Shown here: one piece after another, positions 36,839 to 48,639 of the stretch | Layout of the letters: each line of letters begins with the position of its first letter | Position numbering within the stretch: the first letter of the stretch is position 1 | Assembly (NCBI RefSeq): GCF_051020985.1 | Contig: NC_134999.1 | Span: 34,319,160 to 34,383,159, forward strand | From: Nomia melanderi | Lineage: Eukaryota > Arthropoda > Insecta > Hymenoptera > Halictidae | Direction: 5' to 3' | Length of the DNA stretch: 64,000 nt | The notes under the pieces: generated by a model | Told to the model about the DNA's origin: nothing | Database searches by the model: none | Seen by the model: only the letters and a program-made list of their open reading frames with translations | Translations under genes and position numbers: made by a program

Positions 36839-39800
36839 GCCAAGGGGTGCGCTGAAAGCTCCGAGAAAAGTTCCGTCGACTTAATTACACGGAATAATCG
36901 CAGGAGTGCGGAACCTGGACCGAGTCGCTGCGTCCATTCCCACATTACGAGATTTCTGATGTGCCACAAAAGAGCCTTTTCCTCGGCAGGCGTGCGTCTT
37001 GCCGCTCCCCGTTCCCGCTCGCCAGCCCCTGATTAGCCGTAGCCGGGCGTTGATTAGGAAATCGAGTCGCTTCTAAATTCCTCGCGCAACGTCCGACGCT
37101 GGGACTCCGGCGCCTTTCGACAATTATAAACCTCCTCGCCGCTCGGTTAAGAAACGCCTCTCGGATTGCTTTCCTCGGCGAGTCGCCGCGCAGCGAGCGC
37201 TTCGAAGCAATATCAGTAGAAACTGAAATTTTCTCTCGCGACTGTCAGAGTTTGCAACTTGTTCGCGTCAGCCTCGAGGATAATGTCCGTTCCCGTGGCG
37301 CCCGCGTTCTCCGCATTGTTGCAATCGTGCGTCTGACACACGTTGAAATCAATGCAACGTTCGTGCAACCGTGGAAACGTTGATTCCGCTGCGAGATACG
37401 TAACAACGAGGGGTGTGAATCCCTCCACGGGAACAACGGCCGGGACACTAGACGGGTTTAAATACCCATCTACTTCTTCTATCCGTTTATCTCCGGATCT
37501 CTTCCATCGTTCGCGATCGACGAACAACGCAGGTGGACGAAAAAAATTAATTATAATTAAAATCCTATCTAAGCTGCACGCACAATGCTGCTGCTGCTTC
37601 TTCTCGTCATTCCGTGTTTTTTTTTTCTACGGGATTCGCTGGAGCACCGGGTTGATCTCTCCGGGGGAATCTGGATCACACTGGATTTCCCGGCGAGGCT
37701 GCCAGTCGTAAAGTTCTCGTTACACGTCATTGTTGTAGAAAAGGTGAATAAGGTGCGAACGAGGCGCGGTGTCGGCGGGTGGCGCGTCTCGTAATCTTCA
37801 GAAATCTCTACAGCTGCCCTGTCGACGACCAGCGACGTCTTCATCAACGGTTGCCACGAGGACGAGCGGGGGCGCGCGCTCGTCGGTCGGCACCCGCTTT
37901 GATTCCGGATCGCGCGGTTCTCACAGGGACCCCGGGAAAGTACACGAAGATCTCCTGATAGTCCGCCCTTTGTCCCGTGCCGGGAAAGAGATCCCGGCCG
38001 CCTCCTCCCGAGGAAACAGGAGCGGAGGAGGGCCTTTAGGACGGCTTCCGCGAACGAGATATCGATCGGCACGATCCTGGTCACCCTGGAATAATTGGGC
38101 CTATCCACGGTATTGTCTAATCGATCCTGATAACTCGCGGGAATCGACTTCGTCGACGAACGGCGAGTGCTTTCCAGGTTCCTCGGGATCTTTTTATTGG
38201 CTCGAAATCAATGAACCTGCTCTTCGCAGCGATATCGAACCAATCGATCCTTTGTTTAGGTGATTCTTCAGTACAACTACTTACAAAAACAAGGTGAATC
38301 GATGATTCCGACGTTGCATTCACAAAGACGCAGCTTACAATGGATAATACATACGTTTTTATCGTTGCATCTGCATTGTACATTAAGCGGAGGCTAAGGT
38401 TCAACGACGTCTCGGAATTGACATCTAATTAACGTCGAATGCGACGAGTTAATTCGTCTTCCCGGGTGAGCAGGTTAAGACCCTAACGCCTCTAACGTCG
38501 GAGGACTATATTGCCCGAGAAGTTGACGCGAAAAATCGCGACACAGTATCGTCTCGTATAGCCAAGTTAGTCTGGTTGCGCGCGAGCCTATCCCTGGCTC
38601 CGTTCTCTCTCGAGCCTTGGTCGATACGAGAAGGAGAGTCTCTCCTCTCCTCTCTAGGACGGCGCGGTATATATCCCATGCCCTCGTTCTCCGTCCCTCT
38701 CGCGGGAACCCCTGCCAGAGCCGACAATAGGCCGCAGTAGTTCTCATTTGATTAATAACCCGCCCACAATGAGCACTCCCAGTGACTCTCAGTTGATTAA
38801 CGATCCGCCGGGGAGCATCACAATGCCGATGATGGCCGTTGCCGCCGCGATCCACGACGCTCGCCGACGCGTCGGATCGGTGATACGCTCCGCAGAGATC
38901 CCTCGATCCGGGATCGATCGTGGACACAGCGGAAACACGCTCCGTCCGCTCGGAGAACGGCGAGATTTATCGAGAATTAGGATTCGATTGTCCGATATAC
39001 GGAGTATCGTCGATGGAAATCGTCTTCGCTGTGAAAAAGTCGCTTCCAAGGTGTTTCGAAGATGCTCGACGGTACGCGGCACCTGATTTTATTGGCTCGC
39101 AGGTAGCCGAAACTCGTTCGCAGCATATTAAATGTAATACATCCTATACGACCGTTTCTAACCGCCTAATATTTCGCCGGAGGGGCAGATTATTTCTACT
39201 CGTGGCGCAACCCTTGCCAGAAACGCGCCCCGGTGTCGTTAAGATCGGGCAGGGAAATTTGATTAGCATTCAAAAAAATATTAATCTTCTCCGCTGTATT
39301 TGCACGAGGCGACGGAGCGGGGTCGAGTCGCCTTTGTGCCGCGTTGCTCTCGCCGGCGCTGGGATTAAGTAATATTCGATACCAGCTTCGGCCGACAAAG
39401 GAGCCTCGGGATCTTGTTGCGGTCGGCTTTCGCGAGGCTCGCCAGAATACGCTAATCAATATTTTTTCGAATTATTTATATACCATTTGCGGCGCGATTA
39501 ATCAAGCTTCAAGCTCTCCGAATCGCCGAGTCGCCGCGTTGCTGGTAATTAAATTCGTGGATTCCAATCGAACATTTTCAAAGGAACTACGCGAATCCTT
39601 TCCAATCGCAGTCTTTCCGAAATGAACGACGAAACTGAGACGTTAGGAATATCTTCGTGGAATAAGTCGAAATGCAAATTGTGCAGGATTCTCGAGCGAT
39701 CTCCGAGTAACACGTTGCATCGAGAGAACAGGTACCATTGTCGAGGGAATTGCTCGTGCATCGGATCGATCCTCGGCCAGATCTCGGCGTAGATCGGCTG

Positions 39801-40801
39801 TGCGCTTCGAGTAAGGTGTCCCGCGAGTATTCAGAGGTACGTCCGTGGCAGTGTCAGGCGAAGGGAGAGACGAAGCCCCTTCCCTTCTCCGGCGAAGCTA
39901 AGATGGCCGCTCTGGGAGCGTATCCTATGTCGTGGGAACCTTTTTACCAACTGGAGCACGACGGGGCCTGTACGAGGGCTCGCAGGAATCCGAGCAGGTA
40001 GTCTCACGTGCACGGCTACCTACCCGCTTGTGAGAAAAATCGTTTCGGCCGTCACTGGATTTGCGACGGCATGGCGGCTCGTCCTTCCTGGGATTTGGTC
40101 CAGGAATACTTCCCGCGTTGCGATCTATGCCGCACACTAGATTTCCCTGCGTCGGGTAGTTTCTAGGAAAACGGACAGCCCCGACAGTCGGATTCCTCGG
40201 AAACCGTCGCGACAATTTCATCCTGCTGTTCCCTCGTGAAAGTAGGATGCCATTAAGAGCTGCGACACTTCGTTACCAAAAATTCCACAAAACGGAACTC
40301 TCGTTCGAATCGTTGCGACATGATCCGTCAGGGACGGAAGACGCTGCTCCCGACGGTCGAACAAAACACCGGCGCGAACGAATTAACGAACTCGATAAAA
40401 CACGAATATCAAAGCGTCGAAGGGCGGCGATCCCAAGAGTGCGGAGTCATTGAAACTATCGCCGCGTCGCAGGGAAATTAAATGATTTCCTCGACGCGTA
40501 ACCGTGGAGCGGCGGGAGAAAGGAGCCACGCGATGCACGGCCGGGTGAGCCGGAATGCGCCGGATGCGACGCGGCTCCTCGGGGACGAACGGCGAAGAAG
40601 GAAGAAGAGAAAAAAGTGGCAGCCATTTATCGGGACCGGCGGGAAGGAGCAGAGCGTATCCGTTCGATCCCGCGGAAAAGAGAGTGATCATTAAGGGTTG
40701 GCGCGCGATGTTTGGCGGAAGGAATTGTGTTTCGGCGATGCGATCAATCCCCGGCGGAGGCGGTGGCTCGCGGGAAATCGGGGACGCGCGCGGATATCGA
40801 G

Positions 40802-40833
40802 CAGCGGCGGCGGCGGCGGCGGCGGCAGCGGTG
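40802..40833. repeat. (GGC)n microsatellite
   Basis: About ten CGG/GGC units with one CAG interruption. Confidence 0.88.
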
Positions 40834-42165
40834 GCTCGAGAATGGGACAATAAATCGGTTTCACGCGGCGGGACAATGGACGCGACAATTAGCAGCGTCG
40901 ACACTAATTCGGACTAATTAACGCCGGGGATACGCGGTCGCGTATCGGGCGACAGCGGTGAAAGAAAGGGGAGGAGAGGAAAAAAAAAAAGTTTTTCGAG
41001 GAGCGCCGGGGACAATGGGTCCCGCGGAATCGGTGAATCATCGGCGATGCCTCGTTATTAACGGGATGACGCGGTGGCTACGGCTGGATCGGTTTAATTA
41101 CGTCTAATTAAGGGTGAGGGAGGAATTATCGTTCCGCGGGGCTCGCGGTTTCCGTTTCGCGGAACGGTGCTTCCTTTCTCTCGCCCGTCGCCATTGGGAT
41201 TCCCGCTCTTCTCTCCGTTTATCGCGTCTCTCGCTTCTTTCTTCGCTTCTTCTCTCCTCCCCGGCCCGTGTATCCGTATCGGCGTTCGGATTCTCGCGTA
41301 TCGATTCGATATTCGAAAGCCGGGGGAACCGGCGGATGAAAAACAGCGCGCGGGGTTCCGGAGCCGCCTCGGAATGATTAGAAGAGTGGACCCCGGGTTC
41401 CACGGCGAGCGGAAAGCGAGCGGGGCTGTGGAGGGGCCGCGCGCGTCGAAATATTTGCCGGGAGAATTGATTATCGACGCTCGGCGAATGCCGCGATATG
41501 GAGATACGACTGGACGAATCGGTTTTGCCCGTACAATCGCGATAATAAATACCGCAGAGACCAATGCGCGCTAATTAATGCAGATGCGCCGGCACGGATT
41601 ACGGAGAATTTGCGTTATTCGACGTTGGCGCGATAGCGTCGCGCCGATTCGTCCCGTCGACGAAGAATCCGCGGCGTTTATTGGCCGGGCCGGTTCGACA
41701 GCGGGAACAAGGAGCTAATTTCGATACCGTTTACATCCGGCGTTGTTCCCGCAACAGTTCGGAAGCCGGAGGAACCTTTCCTCGGCCTGGTTTCCCGCGG
41801 ATCGCCGGAGAACCTCGGCGAGCGGAGGATCCACGCGGATCGCGCGCATTAATTTCACGAAACCTCGAGTTTCTGGGTCGTTCTTGAGCGTGTTCCACCG
41901 GCGAACTCGAGGGAACCGAAAGAGGGTGAGTTCTTGAGAGAAGCGGAGCCGCGCAGAGGAGCAGTCGCTGCCGGCGGAGGGAAGCGGCAGCCGCGCGGAG
42001 AGCGAGAGACTCCGTCCGCCTACCGGAGCCAGAAAATCCCGGCGATCGCTGCGGCTTTCGGCGGCGGCGGGTGGGGGCGTTTCGGAAAGGGACGAGATGG
42101 GGAAAGAGAGGAAGCGAGAGAGCCGGGGAGAAGAAGCGGTAGACGAAATGTAAATCCACCGCGCG

Positions 42166-42210
42166 GCTGGCGGCGGCGGCGGAGGCGGCGGCGGTTGCGC
42201 GGGGGTGGAA
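42166..42210. repeat. (GGC)n microsatellite and G-rich run
   Basis: GGCGGC units with GGA and GTT interruptions followed by GCGGGGGTGG. This has G-quadruplex potential on the + strand, together with a similar G-rich patch near 42060-42080. Confidence 0.85.
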
Positions 42211-43379
42211 CGATGCTTAAATTTCCGATATTTTAACCGGCGGCCGCAGCTTACTCGTGCAACAAGTCCTTTCTCCTCGGTTGCCTCTGAAAGCCCGGCT
42301 AAGTAATTTCGGTTACGCCATCCGGCTCGCGGCTTCCGCGCTGCCACAGACGGTTTTCCACCCCCGCAGCCGCTGCGAGACTCGTGGGTTCCTTTTCCAC
42401 GGTTTTATCCGTTCTTTTCTTGGCTACGGCCTTACCCGTTTGTCCGTACGCGTAACAAACTGCGCCTCTACGCGGTATCGATCCCTTTCTTCGCTCGCGT
42501 TGGCGGGAGGAACGCCATCAACGGCTGTTGCGTGTGTTCCGCTCCTTCGACTTCTCTTTTTCGCGGGATTATCATAGAGCAGACGCAGACGGGAGGAGTC
42601 TTATGGAATATCTCCGTAAATATCGTGTTCCGGAAGTAGCTAACGGAGTAGAGAATGAAATTCCGGCGATCTTGCGCTCTATCTAACTTCTGCCTCTCCG
42701 CTCGTCTCGCTCGATCCTCCTTCTCTCTCCCACGTTCGCGAGCCGGCTGGTACACCAGAACTTGTTCCCGAAACTCGGATTAACCGTCGAGAAGTGGAAG
42801 TTCGCGGAGGGTCGCGGGCTCCCCGCAAACTTCTCCACTCCGGCGTGTGTCCCTCTGTTTTCCGATTGCACGCGCGAGCGAGCGAGTCGGCGAGCTCCCG
42901 CGAAAGGGAACAGATGCAGCGGCAACCTCGGTGTTTAGGGATAATTGCGATTGGTCGAGAGGCCAGGGCTCGGGACGCACCGCTGCCACGCCATGTGTCT
43001 ACCGAACTACTTGAAAGTTCGCTGCTGCGGCGCGACGGCGACGTGCCCGGCGAGGAGAGGGCTCCTGCTAATAGCGGGTACGTCGAGCGGGACGGGGCCG
43101 GGACGGGGCGACCCGGCGAACGCGTGCTCCGCGTTTCACGCGCCACCGGTCGCCGTCGAACCCGACCGGCGAACTTGCTTATTGGACCCGAAAGTGTAAC
43201 GAGTTCCGCGGAGTTCGAATTTAGACTGCGCCGATTAATTTGCTGGATTGCTTGCCGCCGGCCGCTCGCCCCGATATCTCTGTTTCGGTGATTCGAGATC
43301 TTTGATCGGTGCTTTTTCGCGGTTTTCAACTCTCCCTTGTACTTCGGACTCTGAAAGTTGTCCTTGAGTCTTCCATTTA

Positions 43380-43705
43380 AGTAATCTGTTTTATAATACT
43401 AAATTCAGTAATTGTCAGATCTTCGAAGTTCATCGAAGTATCTTTTCTTTCGAACATTCTGAAACAGTGGACACTAATATTTCAAAATTCACTCACTCTG
43501 CGATCAACTTCCTTTTTTACCAAAGGCAACTTTATAGAGCTCCCAAGGAATCTGTTATATTAAATTCAGTCGAATCTTTTGCAAATTCATCTATCGTTTC
43601 GATAATTTCCTAGTGCCCAATCGGATGTTCATACATAAAACATTGAACCCTAATATCTCAAAAGGTACGTTCACTCCGCGATCAGCTTCGTTTTCAACCG
43701 AGGAA
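43380..43705. repeat. worn two-copy tandem duplication, 166-178 bp
   Basis: Copy 1 contains AATCTGTT at 43383 and CACTCTGCGATCAACTTC at 43494. Copy 2 has AATCTGTT at 43549 and CACTCCGCGATCAGCTTC at 43672. Between them, AAATTCAGT, ATTTCAAAA/ATCTCAAAA and ACATTCTGAA/ACATTGAACC blocks also correspond. The copies have diverged much more than those in the three-copy arrays. AT-rich and non-coding. Confidence 0.7.
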
Positions 43706-45258
43706 AGGAGAAAGCAAAGATAAAGGCAAAGAGCAGGCCGGAGACCCAGTTTCCATCGAGTCAATCAATTATCGAGCAGCGAGATCGACGGAGCCAGGCG
43801 CGGCACGCGAAACAGGTCAACGCACTTGGAGAACCCCCGAACGCCGGTTCACGGGGAGAGCAAACGTTTGCCGTTACCCAATCAAGCCAGCATAATGCCG
43901 GGTCTCCGGCATATACGCGCGGCCAAACAGCCCACGGGGGTTTCACGATACACCATATGTACCAACACACTCCCGTGTTTAGCCGCGCCATTGGGAGCCC
44001 GGTAGCCGCGACTCTAGTCCTCCAGGAACGGGCTCCGGAATCGACCGGCAGCACCTGGACGCGCAGGTTCCGCCGCTACGTACGCACACGCGCGAGAACA
44101 CCGGCAAATATTTTCCTAAGGTTATGTTTGCTGGCCGGCTGATGTACTGGCACAGATTGGATTTGAAGTTTATAGGGCGGAAATTCTTTGGGGAGCAGAC
44201 CTTCCCCGGGGATCGCGAGCGCTGTAGCCGGACCGCGACGAAATTCCCGGGCAAGCTGTTTCCTTCCCGCCTGGGGGCTCGGTAGTTAAAAATTCATCGG
44301 CCAGTTCGATTCCCCGCGCTTCGTTGTTCATTGGTCGTCTATTCTTCAGTCTAATCGCTCGTACGATGAAAACAAGAATATCAAATAGACCTTTGTAACA
44401 AACGTATTCTTACAATTATACGAGCAGAAGTGGATAGCGATATCTGTACGCGTAAATCATTGCTCAGCCTCTGCATTCCGTCATTACGGCGACATTGTAA
44501 GATAAGTTTATAACTTCGTTTTTAGTCAAACATAAAATACACGCGCTTTTTTAATGACAAAGCTGATAGTTCATATTAAAACTGATTCGGAGCTGAGAGG
44601 TTATATCAAAAATTGCTCGGAGTGCAAAGGGTTATATTCCTTGAACGTTACGGTCGCGTCGTTTGCATGGTAGTTTCAGCTTCTCCGCTGTTACTTCAGC
44701 CAACTCGATCGCGGTCTCCCACGATAGTCGAAGGCGATAGGTTCGCGGTCGAAGGCGGCAAAAAACGAAAGGGAAGAGGCGAACGGCCGAGCGGAGGCGT
44801 AGACGACGAATTAGAAATGCAGAGCCACGTTCTCGCTCGTCGAGGATATTAAGCCGAGTCCTTAGCTTGATGGATGAAACGGGACTTACGTTACTACCCG
44901 GTATCCGGCGGTGTCCGTGCCCGTGCATCATCAATAACTCTCTCTCTCCGGCTCGCCTATCCTCTTCCCGCCGTCCTCCTCGTCCTCCTCCCGCGATCGC
45001 GACGCAGGCACACGGATCCTCTCGGAAAACGGGTCGGCGGGATGTTTAATGCGGCCACGAGACCGATGCGTGACCTCGTGTGGGATCGGAGGTGTAACGT
45101 TTTTCGGTGCAGGAAGAGACACGCTGTTAGTCTCGCTTGTCATTTGTCAGGGAATACGTGCCTAATGACACCAGCCTCGTGATTATGAAATAATGGTACC
45201 TGTCGGACGACGGAGCCGCCTAAACCCCGTCCCGCCTCGTCCGCCAGTCGTTAATGGC
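43706..45258. other. gene-free sequence
   Basis: GC-rich to about 44330, AT-rich to 44640, then GC-rich with a C/T-rich patch at 44940-45000. Frames reach about 100 codons. No gene is recognised. Confidence 0.5.
44615..44634 (-). mobile_element. solo end of CCCTTTGCACTC family
   Basis: In reverse complement the site reads TAACCCTTTGCACTCCGAGC, matching the ends at 8608 and 30015. No partner end is seen in the AT-rich sequence to its left (44340-44614), so the element is truncated or too decayed to pair. Confidence 0.45.
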
Positions 45259-46264
45259 GTCGCGTAATCGTCGTCGTTAAGTCGACTCACGCCGCTATCT
45301 GTACCCCGATAGCGTCTCCTTTATTTATTACTCCTCGATCCCTTAGCGCTCGTGGATCTAGCGGAGCTTCATCTTCCAGTGGATCTGGACGTCTAGACGC
45401 AACGCTGGGGAACCTAGGAGACATCTATTCGCAACCTCAAATAGGGGAGAGAGATTCAAATATTGTATGAATAAGATAAAGATGTTACATAATTAGAAAT
45501 GAATGAATATAAACAAAAATGTGGTGAACTGTTGGATAACAATCGAATGAAAACAACACGTTAACTCATCTCTGAGTTAAAGTAATTAAAAAGAGGAGCC
45601 GTCGCGTAATCATTATTAATTCGACTCACGCTATCTGTACCCCGATAGCTTCTTTATTACTCCTCGATCTCTTTGCCTCGCGCTCGTATATCTATCGGAG
45701 CTTCATCTTCTATTAGATCTACAGGTTTAGAAGTAACGCTGGAGAACCTAGGAGACATCTATTCGCAACCTCAAATAGGGGATAGAGATTCAAATATTGT
45801 ATGAATAGCATAAAGGTATTACATATTGTATATTAGAAATGAATTGATATAATCAAAAATATGAACTGTTAACAATCGACTGCAAACAACACGTTAACTC
45901 ATCTCTCAGTCAAAGTAATTAAAAGAAGGAGGCGTTGCGTAATCATCATTAATTCGACTCACGCTATCTGTACCCCGATAGCTTCTTTATTACTTCTCGA
46001 TCTCTTACGCTCGTAGATCTATCGGAGCTTCATCTTCTATTAGATCTACAGGTTTGGACGTAACGCTGGAGAACCTAGCTGAGAGATCTATTTGCAACCT
46101 CAAATAGAGGATAGAGATTCAAATATTGTTTGAATAAGATAAAGGTGTCACATAATTAGAAATGAATGAATATAACCAAAAATGCGGTGAACTGTTGGAT
46201 AACAATCGAATGAAAAGAACAAGTTAACTCGTCTCTCCCAGCCGAAGTAATTAAAAGGAGGAGG
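45259..46264. repeat. three-copy tandem array, about 335 bp unit
   Basis: Copies begin GTCGCGTAAT at 45259 and 45601 and GTTGCGTAAT at 45934. The hairpin block GCTATCTGTACCCCGATAGC recurs with its GTACCCC at about 45301, 45637 and 45970. Each unit also carries CCTCAAATAGGGGA-like sequence, AGATTCAAATATTGT and GTTAACTCATCTCTGAGTTAA, the last a perfect 7-base hairpin in copy 1. Copy 1 is visibly more GC-rich in its first half than copies 2 and 3. No coding capacity. Confidence 0.93.
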
Positions 46265-46843
46265 CGTCTCGCGGAACGTTCCTCCCGCGGCGCGGTTCAG
46301 CGAACGGGGCCGACGCACGCGGCACCGCGGTATAATTACTGGTCGTATGTATCAGACACGCAATCAAGAATGAATTATCGCGGTACCACGCCTCCTGCCA
46401 GCGCTCTGCCGGGCACAACAATGCCGGCGCATCACGAGCAGCGACCCGACTGTCGATGATGTGTGTTAATAGTCCCCCGTGGCTTTCGCCCACAGTATCC
46501 AGATCCCGTGACACGATTTTTTCCGCCCCCGTCCAGGCCATTCACGCTTCCACGTTCCGCGGCGACATGAAAACGCTCGACCACCACCCCCGATCCTTGC
46601 CGCAGGACATTTTCGTTCGAACTTACAGCCGAACACTTGTGTTACGTCCTCTCGGAAAATCATCGGGACGGATTTCCACGGGCTGATCTTCCCGAACCGC
46701 GAGTACCGGGGCCGCTCTATCGATCACGGTTAATTTCAGGGGTTAAACGGGGATGAACGAGCGCCGCCGTAAAAATAAAACGATATTTAACGCGGAACGT
46801 CGGAAACGTTCGGATCGCGTGTCTCGCGATGCCCAGCGCCAGG

Positions 46844-46937
46844 GTAATTAATTGTTTAATTAGGTTTTCGCGTTCCCGTGTAACACGCTTAATTTGCTAG
46901 TAATAATTTCATTTAATATTCATAATTTAATTTGTCA
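46844..46937. promoter_or_regulatory. TAAT-rich block, possible homeodomain-bound element
   Basis: TAATTAATTGTTTAATTAGG is followed by CTTAATTTGCTAGTAATAAT and TTTAATATTCATAATTTAAT within 94 bases, between GC-rich flanks. There are at least seven TAAT or ATTA cores. No repeat borders (TTAA with inverted ends) frame it, so it differs from the element-derived AT islands. A conserved enhancer is possible. Confidence 0.3.
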
Positions 46938-47062
46938 GCGCGGGGAGGGGCCTGAAATCCGTGGCGGCCGCGATAAATTCGCTTCCCCGGACTTTGCGCT
47001 ACGGAATTTAACTGTGCCCGCGCGAATTTGACAGGGACGCTGAACAATACAACTTTTTATCC

Positions 47063-47094
47063 CCGCGATGGCTATTGATGTATTATCATCGCGG
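47063..47094. repeat. inverted repeat, 8-bp arms
   Basis: CCGCGATG and CATCGCGG enclose a 16-base AT-rich interior. Confidence 0.6.
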
Positions 47095-47130
47095 AACAGA
47101 CGCGCATGGAATCACCGGTGAACGCGGATT

Positions 47131-47412
47131 CATTCACCCTTTAAACTAAATATAATTCTTAACATTTCGCGAGATTCTTGAGCGCTAACCCGGACCGGAA
47201 GTATTTCAAGCTTACCACCAAAAAAATACTGTAACATAGATGACAAGCGGAAACAAATTCACAGAAGTGACCTAGCACAGTACTCAAAGCATTAATCGTA
47301 AATATTACAAAAATAACAATGATAAAAATAGTAAAAGGATTCCTGCCACCATATACGCATTGAACCCGGTAACTAAAAGTATGCCGCTTATATAGCAGCA
47401 TTGGTCCGTTAA
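47131..47412. mobile_element. probable TTAA-type element, left of abutting pair
   Basis: The right border in reverse complement is TTAACGGACCAATGCTGC, sharing ACGGACCAATG with the end at 19744. The left border TTCACCCTTTAAAC resembles the TTAACCCTTTA start of that family. The interior is AT-rich. An 80-codon minus frame (47159-47401) with a hydrophobic middle lies inside; it resembles no transposase I know. The ends pair poorly, so the boundaries are tentative. Confidence 0.4.
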
Positions 47413-47661
47413 CACATTGAATACCTCACAATTTCATACAGTAAAAAACACAAAATTAAAAATTATAATATTAAATCACTTGATTGAATTACATTATTAT
47501 CATTGCACGGTGATCTAGCTGAATCTTACCGAATTATGTAGCATTCTTCCTAATATAGAAATGTTTTCAAATAATCATCGTTTAATCGAGTGAACTACAA
47601 TAATTCGACTTAGTTGGGAGTCACCGGTGACCCCCATGACATTCAAAGTGTCAATGGTTAA
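47409..47661. mobile_element. 253-bp TTAA-type MITE, right of abutting pair
   Basis: The left end is TTAACACATTGAATACC. The right end in reverse complement is TTAACCATTGACACTTTG. TTAA is intact at both borders. The left end resembles the TTAACACATTGCGTACC end of the 8.4 kb element, so the two may be relatives. Subterminal GTCACCGGTGAC at about 47620 is a perfect palindrome. The interior is AT-rich and non-coding. The left TTAA is shared with the preceding element. Confidence 0.55.
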
Positions 47662-48474
47662 ATAAATAATAGCTAGTAATACAGATAACAATTCGACATC
47701 GGTCACATATTGTAATCGTCTCCAAGTGATTCTCGATCACCGGTCATCGCCGACCACAGTCGACGCGTCAACCCTCGAGGTGTTCTCCCTTGTAAAAGGC
47801 AAGAAAAAAACCATACGGTCCGCGGATTCAATTGCGAATTCCGCGACTTCAGGAACGTCCACCTACAGTTTTTTTCCCCATGGTCTGGAACGCTGCCGGA
47901 TGACCCGGGCCAGTCCCGACCCATAAAACCCGAAATAACTCTCGGTCCTCTCCCCGAGCCACCCCCTCGGAGCCACCCTCGAGAGACGGACAATATCGGA
48001 ACGGGTTTTGGGAAGTCGCGGGGGCGGCGGACAGGAAAGGAAGACGGAGGGTGGGACGTAATAAATTCGCAATTTCCTTATTACGGGTAATGCCCCGGTC
48101 GCCGGGTGAGCTCGCATAAATATCCCTGGTTCCGGTGATCCCGTGACTTCCGGTCAGCCGCAATGACTTACGCCAGTCGAAGGGTGGTTCGCCGGGAGGG
48201 GGCGGCGGGCCACTATCCAGCCGACGAACGAGCCAGCTAGCCACCCCCGCGACCAGACGGAACCAGGGGCGAGGGGCGAGCGTTCGCAAAAGAGGGCGAC
48301 GCTCGCGACGGAATTTTCTCCCCCTACCACCCGGCGGTTCCGCCCTCGGATGACCGCTGATAAATTTACTAGATTCTCCTTCTATTACTGTCGCCGGCCA
48401 TGTACACACACTCCGAGTTCTGTGTAAATACCGGTGCCCCCACCGCTTTCGAGATTTATTCTTTCTTCGCGCAG
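47662..48474. other. gene-free sequence
   Basis: GC-rich unique DNA. A 186-codon minus frame (47849-48409) is Arg/Pro/Gly-rich and is overlapped by other frames, so it is considered spurious. Confidence 0.5.
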
Positions 48475-48633
48475 ACAGGGCGAATGTGACCTACCCTTCG
48501 TGACACGTGCGCGGCGTTGGACGATTTTCGATTCGAAAGTTTGATTTAATTATCGGTGGATGCGAGACACTCGAGTGAATGTGTCTAACGAGAAGCGATC
48601 AGGGGAAGAGTGAGGATTGATAGGGTACGAACG
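48475..48633 (+). other. weak candidate non-coding exon
   Basis: A pyrimidine-rich TTATTCTTTCTTCGCGCAG ends at 48474, and ACG followed by the strong donor GTGAGT lies at 48634. The 159 bases between contain stops in all three + frames, so if real this is a 5' UTR or non-coding RNA exon. No clear branch point is visible. It lies on the same strand as the better candidates at 51707 and 63291. Confidence 0.15.
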
Positions 48634-48639
48634 GTGAGT

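Larger units (their letters stand above)
36839..43379. other. gene-free block, about 6.5 kb
   Basis: GC-rich unique DNA. A 69-codon frame at 37585-37794 begins with a Leu-run hydrophobic N-terminus that looks like a signal peptide, but it starts in a CTG run and has no other support. Frames of 210 and 216 codons on the minus strand (41715-42347, 42679-43329) are Arg/Pro/Ser-rich. TAATTA-rich spots occur at 41095-41110 and 41570. GGC repeats are at 40802 and 42166. Confidence 0.5.
46265..47130. other. gene-free sequence with TAAT-rich block
   Basis: GC-rich flank of the array. It contains the TAAT cluster at 46844-46937 and an inverted repeat at 47063-47094, both listed separately. The frames below 100 codons at 46251-46686 are not recognisable. 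Confidence 0.5.

Noticed and set aside
44300..44320. tRNA B-box-like AGTTCGATTCCC
   Set aside because: No A box or foldable acceptor, D and anticodon arms upstream at tRNA spacing.
10006..46264. Tandem arrays considered as CRISPR
   Set aside because: Units are 160-340 bp, contiguous, AT-rich and lack short repeat/unique spacer alternation. The DNA is eukaryotic in character.
47159..47401. 80-codon hydrophobic minus frame inside a TTAA element
   Set aside because: AT-rich codons give Ile/Phe/Val by composition; no transposase catalytic motif or resemblance.
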